In this document: piece after piece, positions 1 to 6,086 of the stretch
Numbering within the stretch: the first letter of the stretch is position 1
Layout of the letters: each line of letters starts with the position of its first letter
Assembly: GCA_030680655.1 (NCBI GenBank)
Contig: JAUXUZ010000206.1
Span: 1-10,814, forward strand
Length of the DNA stretch: 10,814 bases
From: Phycisphaerales bacterium
GTDB lineage: Bacteria > Planctomycetota > Phycisphaerae > Phycisphaerales > UBA1924
Reading direction: 5' to 3'
Translations under genes and position numbers: made by a program
Notes under the pieces: generated by a model
What the model saw: only the letters and a program-made list of their open reading frames with translations
What the model was told of the DNA's origin: nothing
Databases searched by the model: none

Positions 1-1
1 C

Positions 2-343
2 GGCCAGACCCAGCGCGCCGCCGGCAAGAGCCGCGTCGTGACGCCCGCGATGCTGGTGGCGAGCCGCCCGGAGGTGCTGGTGATCGCCCCGTGCGGGCGG
101 ACGCTGGCGCTGGCGCGCGTCGATGCCCAGGAATTGCGTGAACGTGCCCGGCGCGAAGGATGGTGGGATGCGCTGCCGGCGGTGCAGAACGGCAAGGTGG
201 CGGTGGTGGATGGAAACCAGTTCTTCAACCGGCCGGGGCCGCGGCTGGTGGACGCGTTTGAGTGGCTGGTGGGGTTGATCAACGACCGGCCGGAGGTAAT
301 GCCGCCCCCCGCGGGGTTCGGGTGGGAGTGGCTCCGCGCGTGA
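2..343 (+). CDS. Periplasmic cobalamin/iron-chelate ABC transporter binding protein, C-terminal part (5' truncated)
   Basis: The reading frame is open from the window edge to the TGA at 341-343, so only the last ~113 residues of a longer protein are visible. A GTG at 38 is in frame but internal, because coding continues upstream of it. The visible part fits the C-terminal lobe of the BtuF/FhuD-type binding protein fold (Peripla_BP_2 family). It has a strand ending in VLVIAPCG, then a tryptophan-containing segment (GWWDALPAVQNGKV), and then the VDGNQFFNRPGPRLVDAFEWL block typical of bacterial cobalamin-binding proteins. Such proteins capture vitamin B12 or a ferric chelate outside the inner membrane and hand it to a permease/ATPase pair. 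The signal peptide and ligand-binding N-terminal lobe lie outside the window. Cobalamin is the best guess for ligand; heme or a siderophore cannot be excluded. The next gene is convergent. Confidence 0.8.
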   Translation, partial: GQTQRAAGKSRVVTPAMLVASRPEVLVIAPCGRTLALARVDAQELRERARREGWWDALPAVQNGKVAVVDGNQFFNRPGPRLVDAFEWLVGLINDRPEVMPPPAGFGWEWLRA

Positions 344-356
344 GTCCTCAAAGGAC
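344..356. terminator. Short hairpin between convergent genes, possible weak terminator
   Basis: GTCCT, loop CAA, AGGAC forms a perfect 5-bp stem immediately after the stop codon of the binding-protein gene and 11 bases beyond the end of the convergent polymerase gene. There is no T-run on either side, so it is at best a weak or factor-assisted terminator. It may be a chance inverted repeat. Confidence 0.2.
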
Positions 357-367
357 CGGACGCGCAA

Positions 368-1621
368 CTACTTCTTCTTGGGCTTGGCGAACTCGTCCAT
401 CGTCGGCACGCGGCTGAAGGCGATGGGCGGGGCCGAGGCCTTGCGCGAGCCGTGCATGCCGCCGGCGTAGACGGTGTCGCGCCCGAACTTGTCGTTGATC
501 TTGTCCAGTGCTGTGTCGAGCGCCGAGAGCGGGCGTGCCGCCGCCGGCTCAAAGAGCGAGCCGGTTGTGCTGCCGATCGGCTCCAGCCCCGCCAGGGTCA
601 CGCCCACCTTCATCGGGTTGCCGAACGAACGCGCCTTGGGCCAGCGGTCCCACAGCGCGAGCATGGTGTTGAGGCAAAAGAGCAGCTGGTTCGTCGGCGG
701 GGCGAGCTCAACATCGGCCTCCCAGCTCTGCGAGGGGTTGGCGTCTGAGCGCCCCCACACGTGCAAGCGAGTGGCGACGTACCCCTCCGACCGGGCCCGC
801 CACGTCGCCTTGTGCAGCAGTCGCACCAGCACGCCCCGCGCACCCTGCGCGTTGCGGAGCGCGGGCGCCAGCACGTGCTCGTGCCCGATCGTGCGGCGGA
901 CGGTTTTCGCCTGCGCGTAGTCGAGCCCGTGGATCGCGTTGTAGAACCGCAGCCCGTCGATGCTCCCCCAGACTTTCTGGAACTGCGGCGGCGAGAGCGC
1001 GGCGAGCTGCTCGAACGTCGTGATCCGGTGCATCAGCAGCCGCTTCTCGGTCTGCTTGCCGATGCCCGCCATCTCCGTCAGCTTCAGTGGGAAGAGGCGC
1101 GCAGGCAGCTCGTGCTTCTGCATCATCACCAGGCCGTCGGGCTTCATCAGGTCCGTCCCCAGCTTGGCGATCAGCTGGCTGGGCCCGATGCCGATGGAGC
1201 AGCGCAGGCACTCACCCGCCAGCGCCCGCACCGCCACCTTGATCCGGCGGGCAACATCGAGCGCGGCCTCGGGCTCGCGCTGCGGCCCGGTCAGCCGGCA
1301 CTCAAACTCGTCGATCGACCACACCCTGTGCACCGGCCAGACGGTGTCGACGGCCCTCATCACATCGTTGTGGGCACGCACATACTCGGCCGACCGGCTC
1401 TGGGCGAAGACCAGCCCCGGGCACATGTGCTTCGCGTCGGCCACGCGCGTGCCGGTCTTCACGCCGTGGGCTTTCGCTTCGTAACTGGCCGCGAGCACGA
1501 AGGTGGAGTCGACGTCCATCATCGGCACCACCGCCACCGGCCGCCCGCGCAGCTCGGGCCGGAGCTGCTGCTCGACCGAGGCGAAGAACGAGTTCAAGTC
1601 GACGTGGAGCGACGCGAGCAC
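368..1621 (-). CDS. Y-family translesion DNA polymerase (DinB/UmuC type)
   Basis: This 417-residue protein is an error-prone polymerase expected to copy past damaged bases. The catalytic palm residues are present: D8 in HVDLNSFFASVEQ, and D104-E105 in WSIDEFECRLTG. F12/F13 occupy the steric-gate position. The segment CSIGIGPSQLIAKLGTDLMKPDGL (about 141-164) is the conserved palm/fingers block. The helix-hairpin-helix of the thumb is near 182-200 (EMAGIGKQTEKRL), and the little-finger domain runs from about 240 to 350. The C-terminus resembles UmuC: KVGVTLAGLEP, an LFEP segment, then DKINDKFGRDTVYAGG. At the place where UmuC has its QLNLF clamp-binding motif this protein has TGSLF, without the glutamine. 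The start is GTG at 1621. An in-frame TAG lies four codons upstream and the next internal ATG would remove D8, so the start is well constrained even though no Shine-Dalgarno is visible. No umuD, imuA or recognisable LexA box is nearby. DinB-like versus UmuC-like naming is unresolved. Confidence 0.9.
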   Translation of the reverse strand: MLASLHVDLNSFFASVEQQLRPELRGRPVAVVPMMDVDSTFVLAASYEAKAHGVKTGTRVADAKHMCPGLVFAQSRSAEYVRAHNDVMRAVDTVWPVHRVWSIDEFECRLTGPQREPEAALDVARRIKVAVRALAGECLRCSIGIGPSQLIAKLGTDLMKPDGLVMMQKHELPARLFPLKLTEMAGIGKQTEKRLLMHRITTFEQLAALSPPQFQKVWGSIDGLRFYNAIHGLDYAQAKTVRRTIGHEHVLAPALRNAQGARGVLVRLLHKATWRARSEGYVATRLHVWGRSDANPSQSWEADVELAPPTNQLLFCLNTMLALWDRWPKARSFGNPMKVGVTLAGLEPIGSTTGSLFEPAAARPLSALDTALDKINDKFGRDTVYAGGMHGSRKASAPPIAFSRVPTMDEFAKPKKK

Positions 1622-1659
1622 GGAGGAAGTCTACCTGACAATATCCAAACGTGCAAGGC

Positions 1660-1704
1660 CTATTCCATAAGTCCTATGCGCCCAATACACCCAATCGGAC
1701 CTAT
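1660..1704. repeat. Five-unit degenerate tandem repeat with 9-base period
   Basis: Five consecutive 9-mers read ctattccat, aagtcctat, gcgcccaat, acacccaat and cggacctat. Every unit ends in AT, has C at position 6 and has a C-rich core before it. On the minus strand this is a series of ATAGG/ATTGG-type units each followed by four variable bases. It occupies half of the 93-base gap between the RNase R stop and the polymerase start and is clearly more AT-rich than the surrounding genes. The period is exact; the unit sequence is loose. Confidence 0.6.
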
Positions 1705-1714
1705 TCAGAGGGCC

Positions 1715-4168
1715 TCAGTCCTTATCCCGCCGGTGCTGCTTCTTGTTGCGGTCGCGTTGCTTGGAGCGCTGGTCGCGGGCCTGGGCGCCGGTCTTGCCGC
1801 CGTTCTTGATGGCATCCCAGTTGAGGTTGAGGGCGCCGCCCCCCACTTCTGCGCCGCCGACGACCTGCCCCTTTTTGTCGTAGAGGGCCTTTGCCTTGCC
1901 CTTGTCGCGGGCGCCGTCGTCGGCGATGGTCAGCTCCATCTGGCGGAGCGACAGATCGACCTTGGCGATGATGACGGTGACGCGCTCGCCGGCGGCGAAG
2001 CTGCGACCGGTGTTGGCGTTGACCAGCGCGCCGCTGCGCTGGTCGATGCGCCAGGCGCCGGCGACCATGCGTCCGTCCTTGGTGAGGCCCGCGGGCAGGT
2101 CGGCAGACTTGACGAGCCCCTCGACGAGGTACTTGTCGAGCTTGACGAAGATGCCGTTGTTGGTCACGCCGGTAATGATCGCCTGGTAAGGCTCGCCCAC
2201 GTGCCCAGAGAGCAGCTGCATAACCAGGAACGTGCGCAGGTGCTCCTCAGCGCCGGCGGCGTTCTGCTCAGTCATCGTGATGGCCTTGCCGATCTGCTCC
2301 AGCTCCTCGAACGATGGGCAGTTCTTCGACTCCTTCATCTTCTCGCCCAGCGCGATCTGTGCCTCGTCGTCGCGCGGCGGGTTCGAGCCGTTCTTGGTGT
2401 GCTTGAGGAACTCGGCGATCTCGCGGTGGATGGTGAGGTCGGCGTAGCGGCGGATCGGGCTGGTGAAGTGCGAGTAGGCGTCTGACGCCAGCGCGTAGTG
2501 CCCAACCGGCGCGGGGGAGTACTCGGCGCGGGTCAGCGTCCGCAAAATGGCAAAGTGCACCGCCGGGCCGGTGGGCGTGCCCTTGGTCGCGTCGAGGATC
2601 TTCTGCAGCTCCATGCGCGTGGGGTTCTTCGGCAGCGAGAACCCGGCGACCTTGACGCTGTCGCGGAAGTTGTCCACGTCGCCCGGCGGCGGCTCGGGGT
2701 GGATGCGCCGGATGTGCGGCACCTTGAGGCGCGTGAACAGCCGCGCGACCACCTCGTTGGCCTCCACCATGAACATCTCGATCAGCGTGTGCGTGAACGC
2801 GTCGTCCTCTGGCGCGGCGTCGACCACGCGCCCCTGATCGTCGTAGACCAGCTGCACCTGCGGAAGGTCCAGGTGGATCATGCCCGCGGCACGCCGCCGG
2901 ACGCGGATCGCCTTGGCGCACGCGTCCATCTCTTTGAGGAGGCCGACGAGCTCGTCGGTGTACTTGGGGTCGGTCTTGGCGTGCTTGCGCGCCTCGGTGA
3001 AGTCGCCGTCAATCAGGGCCTGCGCCTCGAGGTACGTCAGCCGCTTGCGGCTCTGGATGAGCGTCTGGCTCACGCCGCTCTTGCTGAGCCCGCCGTGCTT
3101 GTCGTAGAGGTGGAAGGTGCTCTTGCAGAAGCGCGGCACGCCCTCCTGGAGCGAGCAGATGCCGTTGCTGAGAACCTCGGGGATCATCGGGATGACCAGG
3201 CGCGGCAGGTAGCAGGAGTTGCCGCGCTTCTTCGCCTCAAGGTCGAGCGCCGAGCCGACGGGGATGAAGTGCGCAACATCGGCGATGTGCACGCCCAGCT
3301 TCCACCCGCCGTTCTCGAGCCGCTCGATGCTGATGGCGTCGTCGTAGTCCTTGGCGTCGGGCGGGTCGATGGTGAGGATGAAGCCGCCGCGCAGGTCCTC
3401 GCGGTCCTTGAAGCCCTCGTCCTCGACCTTCTTCACCAGCTCGTTGAACCGCTCGTTGGCCTCGCGTGCCTGATCGATACAGGCCTGCGGGAACTCCTTT
3501 GGCAGGTTGAAGGCCTCGATGGTCGCCTGGGTCTCAACGTCGGGGCGGCCCGCCTCGCCGAGCACCTTAGTGATCACGCCCTCGGGGAGGAAGTCACCCT
3601 CGGGGTAAGCGGTGATCTCAACGATGACCTTGTGCCCCTCGAAGGCGTTCTTGGCCTGTGGGTCGCGCACAACGACCGGGTCGCGCAGCTCGCGCCCGTC
3701 TGGGTAGACCAGCCACTGAGCGCCCTGCTTGCGCAGCTCGCCGGAGAACTGCGAGCGCTTGCGCGAGACGACCTCGGTGATCACGCCGCGGATGACCTCG
3801 TCGCCGCCGCGACGCTGGCGGTAGACGCGGGCCTTGACGGTGTCGCCGCTGAGGGCGTCGGCGACGTCCTCCTTGGCGATGTAGACGTCGCCCTCTTTGT
3901 GCTTGCGGTCGGGGATGACGAAGCCGAACCCCTTGGCGTTCTTGCGGAAGTAGCCGGTGACCTCGTCGGGCAGGCTCGGGAGCCCGATCTTCCCCTCGGG
4001 CGTCATGACCAGCTTGCCAATGGTGACAAGATCAGCAAGGTCCGTGCGGAAGTCGTCCATCGCGTCGGCCGGCACCGAGAGTGCGGCGGCCATCTGGGCA
4101 GTGGTCTCGGGCGCGTACGACTCGTGGGCGAGGTGCTCGAGAACGCGGCGTGTGAAGGGTCCGGGCAT
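1715..4168 (-). CDS. rnr: Ribonuclease R (RNB-family 3'-5' exoribonuclease)
   Basis: This 817-residue hydrolytic exonuclease degrades structured RNA in the cytoplasm, and its length matches the RNase R family. Domains in order: winged-helix N-terminus (about 1-62), first cold-shock domain (about 66-120, with GYFRKNAKGFGFVIPD), second cold-shock domain (about 135-215), RNB catalytic domain (about 258-600), S1 domain (about 657-748) and a basic Lys/Arg-rich tail (753-817). The four metal-binding aspartates are present as D268, D274, D276 and D277 in TIDPPDAKDYDD, with the same spacing as in E. coli RNase II. Other family blocks are HIADVAHF, RGNSCYLPRLVIPMIPEVLSNG and HFTSPIRRYADLTIHR. The basic tail supports RNase R rather than RNase II. 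The start is ATG at 4166-4168 with no obvious Shine-Dalgarno. The NDUFA9-like gene ends 38 bases upstream on the same strand, so co-transcription is plausible. Confidence 0.97.
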   Translation of the reverse strand: MPGPFTRRVLEHLAHESYAPETTAQMAAALSVPADAMDDFRTDLADLVTIGKLVMTPEGKIGLPSLPDEVTGYFRKNAKGFGFVIPDRKHKEGDVYIAKEDVADALSGDTVKARVYRQRRGGDEVIRGVITEVVSRKRSQFSGELRKQGAQWLVYPDGRELRDPVVVRDPQAKNAFEGHKVIVEITAYPEGDFLPEGVITKVLGEAGRPDVETQATIEAFNLPKEFPQACIDQAREANERFNELVKKVEDEGFKDREDLRGGFILTIDPPDAKDYDDAISIERLENGGWKLGVHIADVAHFIPVGSALDLEAKKRGNSCYLPRLVIPMIPEVLSNGICSLQEGVPRFCKSTFHLYDKHGGLSKSGVSQTLIQSRKRLTYLEAQALIDGDFTEARKHAKTDPKYTDELVGLLKEMDACAKAIRVRRRAAGMIHLDLPQVQLVYDDQGRVVDAAPEDDAFTHTLIEMFMVEANEVVARLFTRLKVPHIRRIHPEPPPGDVDNFRDSVKVAGFSLPKNPTRMELQKILDATKGTPTGPAVHFAILRTLTRAEYSPAPVGHYALASDAYSHFTSPIRRYADLTIHREIAEFLKHTKNGSNPPRDDEAQIALGEKMKESKNCPSFEELEQIGKAITMTEQNAAGAEEHLRTFLVMQLLSGHVGEPYQAIITGVTNNGIFVKLDKYLVEGLVKSADLPAGLTKDGRMVAGAWRIDQRSGALVNANTGRSFAAGERVTVIIAKVDLSLRQMELTIADDGARDKGKAKALYDKKGQVVGGAEVGGGALNLNWDAIKNGGKTGAQARDQRSKQRDRNKKQHRRDKD

Positions 4169-4206
4169 AGTCTGTTAGCAACCAGTCAAAGTGAAGGGAG
4201 GCCGCG

Positions 4207-5220
4207 TCAGGCGGTGACGGGGACCTGCGCCGAGTAGCCCTCGACGGCGGAGCGGAAGGGTGCGGGCTCGATGCCGAAGTGGGCGCGGAGCTTGTGAAGG
4301 TCGGCGGTGGAGTCGAGCGCGGCCATGTGGGCCTGGCCCTCGTCGAAGGGGAGCAGCCCGCCGAGGCCGAAGGCGGTCGCGCCCTTGGCGATCAGCGCGC
4401 CGTGCTGCGCAGGGACGGGCAGCACGGGGAGGCCGTGGTCGGTGTGGGGCAGGTGGTCGCGGAGGTGCTCCATCAGCTGGCGCCAGTTCAGCGTCTCGGA
4501 GCCGACGAGGTTGTACACCTCGCCGATCGTCTGCGGGCGCGAGAGCGACTCGCAGAACACCGTCGCGACGTCGTCAACCAGCACCGGCGCAAGCTCCGCG
4601 GGGTCGAGCGTCAGCCGGGGGAGCCAGACGTTCTCCTCGGTGTGGTCTGTGAAACGGGCAAAGAACGGGATGAAGAAGAACGGGGGCACGTCGCCCGCCG
4701 CCAGGCGGCGCGCCATGGCCACAAACTCACCATCGGCCCCGTGGATCAGCGAGGGGCGGAAGATGGTCCAGTCCAGCCCGGTGCGGCGCACGATCTGCTC
4801 GGCCTCATACTTGGTGCGCGCGTACTCGGCCTTTGCGTCGGGGGCGACGCCCAGGGCGCTCATGTGAACGTAACGCCGGATGCCCGCGTCGCCGGTGGCC
4901 TGCAGCAGCGCGCCGGTGGCGTCAACGTGCATGCCCTGGAAGGTCTGCGGGCGCCGGCCGGGCTGGCGCTTCTCGCGGATGATGCCGACGAGGTTGATCA
5001 CCGCCTGTGCGCCCTCAACCAGACGCGCCGGGGCGTCCCGGTCGAGCACGTCACCCTCGATGATCTTGAGCGCGTTGGCCGGGCCGAGGCGGGCCGCGGC
5101 GTCCTGCGCATCACGCGCGAGCACGCGGACGGCGTATCCACGGCTCAAAAGAGCCGCGACAATCCGCCTGCCGACAAAGCCTGTACCCCCAGCAACCGCA
5201 ACGGTGTTGATCGTGGACAT
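4207..5220 (-). CDS. NDUFA9-like atypical short-chain dehydrogenase/reductase (NAD(P)-binding epimerase fold)
   Basis: This 337-residue protein has a Rossmann fold with the nucleotide-binding motif VAGGTGFVG (9-17). The INLVGIIREKR segment (75-85), HMSALG (119-124), the Y133-xxx-K137 pair with S121, and RPSLIHG (155-161) are typical of the complex I NDUFA9 subunit-like SDRs. A hydrophobic FFFIPFFARF segment (181-190) lies in the substrate-side region. In mitochondria NDUFA9 binds NADPH as an accessory subunit of complex I. Bacterial relatives are often annotated only as epimerases, and their roles vary (quinone, sugar or lipid-related). The start is ATG at 5218-5220. The gene reads into RNase R 38 bases downstream and is divergent from the ABC ATPase gene. 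The nuoLMN genes lie just beyond that ATPase on the same strand, which is suggestive but not proof of a complex I role. Family assignment is good; substrate is unknown. Confidence 0.8.
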   Translation of the reverse strand: MSTINTVAVAGGTGFVGRRIVAALLSRGYAVRVLARDAQDAAARLGPANALKIIEGDVLDRDAPARLVEGAQAVINLVGIIREKRQPGRRPQTFQGMHVDATGALLQATGDAGIRRYVHMSALGVAPDAKAEYARTKYEAEQIVRRTGLDWTIFRPSLIHGADGEFVAMARRLAAGDVPPFFFIPFFARFTDHTEENVWLPRLTLDPAELAPVLVDDVATVFCESLSRPQTIGEVYNLVGSETLNWRQLMEHLRDHLPHTDHGLPVLPVPAQHGALIAKGATAFGLGGLLPFDEGQAHMAALDSTADLHKLRAHFGIEPAPFRSAVEGYSAQVPVTA

Positions 5221-5267
5221 GTGAACGAGAGGATAGGAGGAAAGGTGCGGTCAGACAGTGCCGGGGG

Positions 5268-5282
5268 GCGGGAAACTCCCGC
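5268..5282. promoter_or_regulatory. Palindrome in the divergent intergenic region, candidate operator or 5' UTR hairpin
   Basis: GCGGGA, spacer AAC, TCCCGC is a perfect 6-bp inverted repeat in the 73-base gap between the divergent SDR and ABC ATPase genes. It ends 11 bases before the proposed ATPase start codon, just upstream of the AGGA ribosome-binding element. It could be an operator shared by both genes or a hairpin affecting translation of the ATPase. I could not identify convincing -35/-10 elements on either strand. No known repressor consensus is recognised. Confidence 0.3.
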
Positions 5283-5293
5283 TAGGATCGAGC

Positions 5294-6082
5294 GTGCTGA
5301 CCGCAACCGGCCTCCATTTCGCCTACCCGGGCCCGCGGTCAGACCGCGGCGACGTCGTGCGCGGCGTGAGCCTGGACCTGCCGCCGGGGAAAGTCACGAC
5401 GCTGCTGGGGCCCAACGGGGCTGGCAAGAGCACGCTGCTGCGCCTGCTGCTGGGGACGCTGACGCCAACGGCCGGGCACGTGCGCCTCGGCGGCACTGAC
5501 CTGGCCTCGGTGCCGGTGTGGCGCCGGGCCGCGGCGGTTGCGTACATCGGGCAGCGGTCGTCGCTGGCGGGGCCGATGACGGTGCGGCGGGTGGTCGAAC
5601 TCGGGCGGCACGCCGTCGGCGCTTCGGGCACGGCCGTTGAACGCGCGATGGAGCGGACCGGCGTTGCGCGAGCGGCCGACCGCCTGTTCGAGACGCTCTC
5701 GGCCGGGCAGCAGCAGCGTGTGGCCCTGGCCCGGGCGATGTGCCAGCTCGACACGGGCGACGCGGTCACCGCGCCATGCCCGCTCGGACGCACGCTCCTG
5801 GCCGATGAGCCGGTGAGCGCGATGGACCCGCGCCACGCGCTCGAAGCGCTCTCGATGCTGCGGGAGATGGCCGCGCAGGGTGTGGCCGTGGGTGTCGTGC
5901 TCCACGACCTCACGCTGGCGCTGCGTTATACAGACCTGGCGGTGCTGCTGGATCACACCGGGGCGCTGCTTGCCAGCGGCCCCCCCACCGATGTCCTTCG
6001 CCCCGAAGTACTGGGCCCGGCCTACGGCGTGGGCTTCGAGGTGCTCAGCGGGCGCGCGGTTGTGCCCATCGCACCGGCTTGA
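5294..6082 (+). CDS. ABC importer ATP-binding protein, BtuD/FecE/HmuV type (cobalamin, heme or siderophore)
   Basis: With the GTG at 5294 as start the protein has 262 residues. All ATPase motifs are visible: Walker A GPNGAGKST (39-47), Q-loop Q87, signature LSAGQ (135-139, alanine instead of the usual first glycine), Walker B ending in D171-E172 (LLADEP), D-loop SAMD and switch histidine H204 (VLHD). A short insertion between signature and Walker B (about 150-166) is like that in HmuV proteins. The protein would drive an inner-membrane importer of the iron-chelate/B12 family. The start was chosen because VLTATGLHFAYPG begins the domain properly and AGGA (5284-5287) sits six bases upstream. 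An in-frame GTG at 5258 would add 12 residues (a Gly-rich start) without a well-placed ribosome site. No permease or binding protein adjoins it, but a binding-protein end lies at the left edge of the window. The gene ends four bases from convergent nuoN. Confidence 0.9.
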   Translation: MLTATGLHFAYPGPRSDRGDVVRGVSLDLPPGKVTTLLGPNGAGKSTLLRLLLGTLTPTAGHVRLGGTDLASVPVWRRAAAVAYIGQRSSLAGPMTVRRVVELGRHAVGASGTAVERAMERTGVARAADRLFETLSAGQQQRVALARAMCQLDTGDAVTAPCPLGRTLLADEPVSAMDPRHALEALSMLREMAAQGVAVGVVLHDLTLALRYTDLAVLLDHTGALLASGPPTDVLRPEVLGPAYGVGFEVLSGRAVVPIAPA

Positions 6083-6086
6083 ACCC

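Noticed and set aside
1705..1717. GAGGGCCTC near the RNase R stop as a terminator hairpin
   Set aside because: The arms leave only one loop base and there is no T-run, so it cannot form a usable hairpin.
761..2485. 574-codon open frame on the plus strand spanning the polymerase start, the gap and part of rnr
   Set aside because: It runs across two real genes on the other strand and an intergenic repeat without any domain pattern; a GC-composition artefact.
2498..4237. 579-codon open frame on the plus strand opposite RNase R
   Set aside because: It mirrors rnr codons (Leu/Val/Asp/Gly-rich shadow) and has no recognisable motif or ribosome-binding site.
5283..5288. TAGGAT as a -10 box giving a leaderless ATPase transcript
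   Set aside because: Only four of six bases match the consensus and there is no -35 element at suitable distance; the same bases are better read as the AGGA ribosome site.
5258..5293. Upstream GTG start for the ABC ATPase adding 12 residues
   Set aside because: The added residues are not part of the ATPase fold, the Shine-Dalgarno is 17 bases away, and the GTG at 5294 has AGGA at proper spacing. Not fully excluded.
4279..5499. 406-codon open frame on the plus strand, including a GTG at 5245 preceded by AGGAGG
   Set aside because: Most of it is antisense to the SDR gene, and the last part overlaps the ATPase gene out of frame with Arg/Ala/Pro-rich low-complexity sequence. The good Shine-Dalgarno is noted, but the product looks non-coding.
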